The notes beneath the pieces were generated by a model. The model worked only from the letters and a program-made list of their open reading frames with translations, made no database searches and was not told where the DNA came from. A stretch of DNA of 64,000 bases, taken from assembly GCF_000003815.2 (NCBI RefSeq), contig NC_049990.1, positions 15,363,856 to 15,427,855 of the forward strand. Reading direction: 5' to 3'. This stretch comes from Branchiostoma floridae (taxonomy: Eukaryota; Chordata; Leptocardii; Amphioxiformes; Branchiostomatidae). Made by a program: the position numbers and the translations under genes. Shown here in pieces: positions 57,236 through 64,000 of the stretch (position 1 is its first letter; the number at the start of each line of letters is the position of its first letter).

Positions 57236-60200
57236 TCACAGTTTACTGTTTGCTAGCAGCGCCATGAGGTCAGTCCGTGCAGATCCGAGCCCGTCCTTCA
57301 GCCCCTGGGGGAGGGGTTTCCCCGTGCTCCCCGCAGCTGCAGCCAGTAGAGCCCCCAGGGCTGCCCCACGGTGGCAGTTCTCGCCTGAAGGAAGGGAAGA
57401 CAAGATTATCGAATGGAATAGCTCTACGTAGAGTCCACTTCTCGCTAGGAAAATCAAAGTTCTCGCTAGGAAAATCGAAGCCCCCTATGCTGTGACTTGG
57501 GCCCCTATACTGTATTTCAACAAGAGAAGGGAACTTTTCTGTTGTTTTGTAAAAATGACAAAAGAAATGTTGGCTTTATATCACCAAATATTGGCCCTCA
57601 AAATGCAGGAAATAGTGTTTTTGACATTATAGATTTTCAGAGGGAGGATTCCCCACGACCATAAATTGAACCAAAATGCTGTGACACCTGCATCTTACCA
57701 CTCTGTTTTGTTGCACTAAAATGCCCCTATGCTGTGAAAAAATCCTGTTGAGAACACTGGCATTATGGTCTCATTCATGTATTACTCCGAGTGGGTAACC
57801 TAAAAAAGGTTGTTAGCCCTTCCATTATAGCATGCTCAAGACACTTCCTGGAAAATGGGACCCCCATTTTACATCCCTTCTGAAAGATTGATGTAGCCCC
57901 AACCAAGGACTTGAACTGGAGTCTCCCAATTACACTACCTGTAATTGGAACCAGGAGATCAACTAAGAGGCTGCTATCAGTTGAGCTACAGGGATGTCCC
58001 ATACATATAGTTTACAGGTAGGAAAAGTGGTCAAAACATCCAGAAATGATAAATCGGGTGAACATTTGTCCTAGAATATACCAGGAAATGATGCAGCTAC
58101 AGTAACTAAGTCGGTGACAAGCAGACATGAAAGTGTATACTATTAGAATACCTCTAGATGAAAAAACAAATAGATAACTAAGTAATATTCGTTGACCGAC
58201 CTCCGACGTTTGTGTTGGTCAGTACTCCGCCCTCCATGTCATCATGAAACTCATGTGCGAGGAAGAACAGAGAAGTGAGTGAACCCTTGATGTAGCAGGC
58301 CAGGCCAAACCGCCCCACAGCCTCCTGGTAAACCGATAGCCGCGAGTCCGACCCTTTCGCATAGCTGTGAAACGACAAAGTCTAGTTAGGAGTCAGGATA
58401 TTCGTAGACACTTGTTTTCTTTTTAAGCTCAAACACATACATACACATTAGGGGTGGGTACCGTTACAGAAACTTCAGGTCCAGGTACGGACCAGGTCCA
58501 GATAATCAGGTCCAGGTCCGCACCTGAACCTGAACCTGATTATCTTTGAAAACTTGATGAATGGGTGATACTCGAAACTATGGTCAATTTTTGCTATATG
58601 ATAGAGGATTCTGTTTGGTGGATTATCCAACGTTCATCTGCGTTTTGAAATCCCATCTTCATGTCCAACACTAACTGTCTTCTGTTTTAGACCAAGCTTG
58701 ACCAAAGAAGCTTGGTAAAAATGACTATTGACTCCCCTCCTCTACTTTGCTTTTGTTCTTTTCTTGGACATGTAAGCCCCAAAACACATTTTCGAATCGG
58801 TCCAACATCTGGTCCACTGACTTTTTCATGTCCGGTTTTTCATCCAACAAGTAAAATTGGTTTTGTACTGGTACTGTGTACCCACCCCTGATAGACATCA
58901 CAGTCTAGACCTGTTTACAAATTGGGTCAGACCTTTGACCTTTGCATCCACAATTCAAACTGTTGACTTGTTTATAATATGCCATTGTTCCTTGTGGCCC
59001 ACAGATCTGGATTCCCAGTACAGACTTCTATAATCCCTTCACAATGTTGAGAGGATGCTTTGAGTCGATGCAACTTCTACAGTCTTGATAGTTTATTATG
59101 AGTGTGCAGCTAGGATGCACTTCTTTGATCTTATATATTAACAATCATAATATCTCCCTGATCACTGTAAGCAAGCTGAAGATGTTCACTATGGCAATCT
59201 TTTCCTCGTAGCATTTAGTGTGCAGAGCCCAGTGGTTAAAGTGACCCTGTCTCTAGACCAAGAAGTTGAGTGTTTGAATCCCGGCTGTGTCACTCACACT
59301 ACATGCAAGCTACTGGAAGGGGTTGCAGTCCTTTGGATGGGATGTTTAATAGGCCATGGTCTACTGTTCATTGTACTTATCAAAAAAGAGCAATAAGAGA
59401 AATTTCCAGGTACAATGGACTTTTTTTTTAAATGTACATAGCAGCTGCTTTCTTTGTCACAACAAGTGGAAGACTAGCTCTTCAGTGAGCTAAACTGCTT
59501 CAAGATTACTTTTACTTTTTTTTTCACTCACCCTGCTGCTTCAGAGGAGAAAGTTTGGACCCTCTTCCACGTGCCCGATCCCCCAAGGACGGGAGACTGC
59601 AGGGCTTCTGCTGCCTTCTCCTGAAGACTGGCTCCATTCAACACTGAAGAGTAAAATAAAATAACAAAACACTGTGAAACAGGAATTCTACTTGTAACCA
59701 GAAAAGAAGAAGGATCATATAAAATTTCCTGCCCACTGAAAATGTGGGACATTTTGTATCATACCAGAAAAAAATGAATACTTTTGACAATAAAGCGATT
59801 CTCTCATTTTTTTATATCATTAACAATGAAACATTTAGGTGCTGAAGAAATTAAATGTTGTGCCTCCGACAAAAATCTTAAAGGGATAGCGTCATAAGGT
59901 AAGGGATGATATCTCTACTTTTTACTTTTTTCTGTAGATTTTGTCAGAAGTAATCCAAGAAATACAGTTGACAGATGACAATGCAATGCATCAGGACTAG
60001 GTGTGGGTACTTGTACAGAAAATTTAGGTACAGGTGCGGTACAGGTCCAGAGGATCAGGTCCGGACCTGAACCTGCATGGACCTAATTGATTGTGAATGG
60101 GCAATACTCAAAACAGTGGTCCATTTTACTACAAAGGAATTTGGTGGAGTATATCTAATCCCATAAACAATGCTAACTACCTCAGTCTGTTAAGTTGGAC

Positions 60201-62610
60201 TTGAAATAGGACTGTATGTAGAAACTTGATAAAAATGACTATCAACTCTCCTCTACTTCGCTCTTGCTATTTTCTTGGACCAATAACCCTCAAGTCAAAA
60301 CACATGTACCCCTGTCACCATAGTGTCGGTATAATCTGTTCATTTTCTAATCAGTCCAACATCTGGTCAACTGAATATTTTCAGGTACGTTTTTTCCGGA
60401 CCAGTCCAAGAAGAAAAGCTGGACCTACGCCTAATCAAGGCATTAGCATTTTTAACATCATACTTTTTGTACTATTATGATGGGTGTCAACATTAAGGGG
60501 ACCCAAGTTTAGTGGGTCTGTTCATATACCTTTTTCTATAAAAATGAGTGTGTCGCCAGTGAGTTTTAAAAATGCATACTTTATTCTAGAAAATATGGTA
60601 ACAGCTTTACCTGCATGTAGGACCTTCACGTACAGCTCCAGGAATGGTTCCAGATGATGAGGTGGGAGGGGGTGGGTAAGTCGCACGAAATCAACCGTGT
60701 TCCTCACGGCCTCTGCCTCCGATAGATGAGCCGCGTGCAGCACGAAAGGGACCGCCATCACAAACGCACCAATCACGGCCAGCTGCGAGTCCGCACTTCC
60801 CGCCGACTGTTCCTCGTGCCGTTTTTCCGCGAAGTCGATCAGTCCGTCTTTTGTGACGGGCTTGCCTGCCTGGATCCAGTCGCGGAAGAATGCGCGGTGA
60901 AAGGACTCAGCGTAGGTGTCGTTGTGCGTGCCTGGGGTCGTCAGGAACTGGACGTAGTCCGCCAGCACGGCCGAACGGAGGTCGCGGGGGGACAGGTCGT
61001 TGTCGGGGTCAACCCTGGTCATGGTTTGGCACACTTTCAGTGCACACAGGGCATTCAGGGTGCTGTCTCCTGCTGACATACCTGTGGAGAACACACATAA
61101 CAACTGGTCAACAAGTACCATTTCTTAACTTTGAACTTCAAGGAAGCCTACATTAGATCATTAGAGCTAGGTGTGTAGAACACAAAGCCGAAGTTGAACA
61201 ACATTGGTTTCATAACACAGTCATGTACATAGTTGCCCAGACACTGGACAAAGTAACGATGCTGAGCATAGAACCAGTGAGACCTCTTTGCAAGATCATC
61301 ATAAAAGAGGCCATCTACATCTCAGGACCTTCCTTCAACAGAGACAGGGGTGCTGTTCACTCTTTGTAATGTATGATACACTGCTCACGAGTCACGTTTC
61401 TATCTGCATAATGTCGTGTCACAGAAGCAATGCATATAATTTGTACACAATCTATGGTTCTACGGATGCTGACCTTGATGGTAGTGGACGGACCCCCCAC
61501 GGTTAGTCCAGTACTGCAGCTTGTCATGGAGGATCACATTCCCGATCAGGGGCTCCTCCCTCCGTGTGGAGAAACCAGATCGTCCACTTCCACCTGAAAG
61601 ATACAAGTCAAAAAGATTCCTTAGGTGTTTGAGCAATGTCCTAAACTTTTTGATATCAATTTTCTATGTCATGCCTGCGCTGAGATAATAATCGATACAC
61701 ACTATAGGTATTCCGGACCCGGTGATAACTTGGGTTGTCACATGCGATTCCACTGTTATCACATAGGCTTCCATTGGATAATTTCAAGTGCACTGAGTGC
61801 ACCATTGTCGAAAATGCAAATACTGGATTTGGACGTTGGAATAAGATGTAATGATACCATTTTTTTTGTTCAAGGATATCAAATTTTTGCAACTTCTGGT
61901 GCATTTTGCATTGAAACATGTGTTTTACATGGTAGATATGACAGTTATAAGATATAATACAACACAATGTATTCCACGTCACACTCGGTTCCAGTCCGAC
62001 CACAAGCTGGATCTGACTCTGGCCTCGGGCGATCAGTACCCACAGTTGGGCTGGAACCTCGGGCGATGATACAGAATACACTGTGTAGTAATAGTATTAT
62101 TCTATATGAAAGTCCACTCGATTTAGTCCACTAGCATTGTAGTAACTGAAAGTGTTGTAATATAATGTATATGTGTAGTATTAGAATGTAACCCTTTGTC
62201 TGTACATTGCCATACATTGTCACAGATGTAATTGTTGTGTAATTAACCATCATATCATATCATATGATATCATATGAAAGAGCTAACCTGTAGCTGAGAG
62301 GGACATGATACTGGAGGGGTGGGTTGTTACCATTTTGTAGGAGGGGTGTTCTCACCTGTAGCTGAGAGGGACATGATACTGGAGGGGTGGGTTGTCACCA
62401 TTTTGTATGAGGGGTGTTCTCACCTGTAGCTGAGAGGGACATAATACTGGAAGGGTGTTGCTTGCGCGGCGCCACATATCCCGTCAGCCATTTTCCATAA
62501 TCCCTCTTGATATCGTCTGCGTCGTAGTACCAGTGTACGGGCATGGACAGGGCGTCACCAATCAGCAGCCCCCATAGAGATGCCTGCTTGGCCTCGCTGA
62601 GCTTGTCCAT
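57236..62610 (-). CDS. ADP-ribosylglycohydrolase-family protein (ARH / J1-crystallin type)
   Basis: Six minus-strand exons, 62424-62610, 61474-61593, 60611-61081, 59532-59643, 58201-58364 and 57236-57384, join in consistent phases to 400 residues. The N-terminus MDKLSEAKQASLWGLLIGDA with LSMPVHWYYD is the ARH N-terminal signature. The C-terminus TNTNVGGENCHRGAALGALL is the family's closing motif. Active ARHs hydrolyse ADP-ribose linkages using two Mg2+ held by Asp-rich motifs. Here the equivalents read GDST (107-110) and NTN (347-349), so metal binding may be changed, as in the crystallin-like branch. An alternative in-frame ATG lies at 62628. The gene converges on gene E. A further 5' exon is possible. 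Confidence 0.85.
57897..58000 (-). repeat. tRNA-like SINE head in the last ARH intron
   Basis: On the minus strand an A-box-like TAGCTCAACTGATAG (57974-57988) and a B-box-like AGTTCAAGTCC (57907-57917) are spaced as in tRNA-derived promoters. The arms do not give a clean cloverleaf, so I call a SINE rather than a tRNA gene. Confidence 0.4.
58449..58891. mobile_element. CAGGTCC-type MITE, best-preserved copy
   Basis: Inverted ends TAGGGGTGGGTACC and GTACCCACCCCTGA bound about 443 bp. The interior has repeated CAGGTCC / GGTCCAACATCTGGTCCAC. Related copies are at 52718, 59998 and (inverted fragment) 222. Confidence 0.7.
59213..59420 (+). repeat. tRNA-derived SINE in an ARH intron
   Basis: CCAGTGGTTAAAGTG (A-box-like) and GTTTGAATCCCGGC (B-box-like) are spaced as in a tRNA promoter. 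They are followed by a non-tRNA body (GGATGGGATGTTTAATAGGC) of the kind seen in deuterostome SINEs. The cloverleaf is degenerate. Confidence 0.55.
59998..60440. mobile_element. CAGGTCC-type element in an ARH intron
   Basis: It starts TAGGTGTGGGTACTTGTACA and carries CAGGTCCAGAGGATCAGGTC and GTCCAACATCTGGTCAAC. The right end is eroded. Confidence 0.55.
61685..62100. mobile_element. Inverted copy of the 25966-26460 inner element in ARH intron 1
   Basis: Sequences such as TGCAACTTCTGGTGCATTTT and the foldback pair AATACAACACAATGTATTCC / CAGAATACACTGTGTAGTAA mirror the inner element at 25966-26460. Palindromic ATCATATCATATGATATCAT follows near 62255-62275. Confidence 0.55.
62287..62460 (-). repeat. 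68-bp tandem repeat that triplicates the ARH exon-1 donor
   Basis: The donor-spanning segment (CCTGTAGCTGAGAGGGACAT on the + strand) starts at 62287, 62355 and 62423, a constant 68-bp period. The working GT is at 62422-62423. Copies at 62354-62355 (GTGAG) and 62286-62287 (GTTAG) are further GT donors inside the intron. Confidence 0.85.
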
Positions 62611-62817
62611 TGGGCTGGTGAAGATCATCGTATTACTTAATACATTGTGTGATAAAAAAGACTGTGACTATATTTTGCTTGCAGCTCAATGTAATCGTAA
62701 ACTTAAGCTTAGTTTAATTGACAAAGAAAAGAAATTTCCTCTATCATTAATAATTATAAAATGTAATTTTTGTAGGGTCTGCCGCTATCAGCCCAAAGCT
62801 GCCAAGGTAGACCCATG

Positions 62818-63159
62818 CAAGGCTCGAAATACCACCTACATATGCAGGTTAGTGCAGGTAAAATTGGATCTGTGCAGGTATTTCTGATGTCTACCTGCAC
62901 CTAACCTGCACTGGTCCATGTACTGGGTTTTATACACAAATGTCCTATGATGCAGGTGACTGTGGATGGTTATCAGCTGCACTGTTAGTTACTACCTATT
63001 AAGTATATAAAAGAAAAAATAGCAATGATTCCTCAGCAATTTAGTATGATCCATACTTCCTAAATTCAGAGTGGTGCAGGTAAAATTTGTCTGGTGCAGG
63101 TAATTTTCAATGTTACCTGCACCAGTGCAGGTTTGAAGAAAAAAGTATTTCAAGCCCTG
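62818..63159. mobile_element. TGCAGGTA-ended DNA element, simple copy, with 6-bp flanking repeat
   Basis: Ends CAAGGCTCGAAATACCACCT and GTATTTCAAGCCCTG. CCCATG lies directly on both sides (62812-62817 and 63160-63165). It lacks the inner GC-rich foldback of the copies at 25819 and 43012, so it shows the ancestral outer element. Confidence 0.7.
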
Positions 63160-63470
63160 CCCATGTAATGACTTGTCTCATCATCAATAAAGTCAAAAAC
63201 TTATTTTTTCTATGAACATAACGATATAAAAAAATTTGCGGTAGTTTTCAGTTCGCTGCAAAGTGGTCACTGCCACAACTGCAAACATACAACCACCATG
63301 AATATTTATGCATTCAAACTATAGCCTTATAAGCTATCTAATACAGATTTTTTTAATATCAATACATACATTTAACCATCTCTAATTTCACTACACCCAA
63401 ATTCATCAGCAAAACACAGTTCAAGCCTCTACAAACTAACTTATAGTTGACCTTGTAAAGAAACACTAAC

Positions 63471-63565
63471 CTGGTGTCAGTAGCCTGTGTGGTCAGTCCT
63501 CTCTGAATGACCTCTGTTAACCTCGGTCTCTGACAAGTGGGCGTGGCAGATGCTGCAACTTGCAC
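63471..63565 (-). CDS. Candidate upstream exon of the ARH gene
   Basis: On the minus strand a C-rich tract and CCACAG precede a 95-nt open segment that ends CACCAG/GTTAGTG. Its frame reads VQVAASATPTCQRPRLTEVI and QRGLTTQATDT. The phase-2 end joins in frame to a possible acceptor TTCACCAG at 62615-62616, giving ...TDTSPMDKLSEAKQ. If used, the ARH protein has an N-terminal extension, perhaps for targeting, with its start outside the window. The alternative is a 5' UTR exon or chance. Confidence 0.4.
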
Positions 63566-63638
63566 CTGTGGAGGGGAGGGGGGCGGTAAAACAGTGGGTC
63601 ATGTCTGAAAAATGTATTGCTAATATTCAACATTTTTT

Positions 63639-63856
63639 GTACTCTCCAACAGAGGTTAGGCTATGCATGGCTGTTTTTTTCCCATCTGCTTAAGGCATTT
63701 TTGTCTGAAATTGTTCTTAAAATTTTTAGATTTCCTTCTGTGTTTTTGTTTGGCTGGCAGACATAAAGAAAACCTCACAGAATAAAAAGTGTAGAAATTC
63801 CTAAAAAGAGGTAAAAAAAACAAACAGTCAGAGCCTAACCTCTGCTTGGAGAGTAC
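63639..63856. mobile_element. 218-bp MITE with GTACTCTCCAACAGAGGTTA ends
   Basis: Left GTACTCTCCAACAGAGGTTA-GGC and right GCCTAACCTCTGCTTGGAGA-GTAC are inverted repeats with one or two mismatches. The interior is AT-rich and non-coding. Confidence 0.75.
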
Positions 63857-64000
63857 ATTTCTGGGATGTCGTAACTTAAGAGGTGAGAATTTTCTTCTCA
63901 AACATACAATAAACATAAGGATACAGTTTACAAATGCATGAACCCAGTGTAAATCAGATTTGTCTTATTTCTTTGACCTATCCTCCAACCATAGCCTTTC

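Noticed and set aside
57897-58000. Functional tRNA gene
   Set aside because: A and B boxes are recognisable, but no complete cloverleaf or acceptor stem can be drawn. SINE is more likely.
60726-61156. Plus-strand frames across the ARH third exon
   Set aside because: Antisense shadows of the well-supported minus-strand exon.

Overview
This is a 64 kb piece of animal (multi-exon, repeat-dense) genomic DNA. The best guess is a cephalochordate (amphioxus, Branchiostoma-like). The reasons are intronless LRR-Ig transmembrane receptors in tandem, abundant short non-autonomous DNA elements, non-LTR and Penelope-type remnants, tRNA-type SINEs and an ARH/J1-crystallin-type gene. No similarity search was run, so the organism call is an inference. 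One 100-base assembly gap lies at 53901-54000.

The backbone is a tandem array of five small secreted-peptide genes on the + strand: A 5371-9271, B 11684-13205, C 29752-31272, D 45364-46886 and a divergent member E 51311-54457. I found no described family for them. All five share a four-exon layout: a signal-peptide exon of 73 nt (91 nt in E), a 66-nt exon, a 93-nt exon and a variable tail exon, with every intron in phase 1. The body is Cys-free and probably helical. The tail is Arg/Lys-rich in B-D, acidic or basic in A depending on which of two AG acceptors is used, and long Gly/Arg/Tyr-rich in E. They look like candidate antimicrobial or other host-defence peptides. Intronless LRR-Ig-TM receptor genes lie between B and C (20542-23082) and between C and D (37963-40173). 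The second has a 2-nt frameshift that removes most of its cytoplasmic tail.

The region from about 10 to 27 kb and the region from about 27.5 to 43.8 kb are near-identical copies of one unit of about 17.4 kb (peptide gene + LRR-Ig gene + repeats). A third partial copy (43.8-47.3 kb) carries gene D. This is either a recent segmental duplication or two unmerged haplotypes. Differences between the copies pinpoint later events: a 153-bp MITE with a 9-bp target-site duplication upstream of gene C, an 866-bp foldback element only in the first unit, a minisatellite of different length, and a duplicated hammerhead-type hairpin only in the second unit.

The right end (57236-62610, perhaps to 63565) holds a six- or seven-exon ADP-ribosylglycohydrolase-family gene on the - strand, convergent with gene E. 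The left 5 kb contains only repeat remnants, including the 3' end of a CR1/L2-like LINE. Mobile DNA includes a hAT-type element with a perfect 8-bp target-site duplication (47766-49558), seven copies or fragments of one amphioxus-type element family, several MITEs, and five hammerhead-ribozyme cores of the minimal Penelope-like type.
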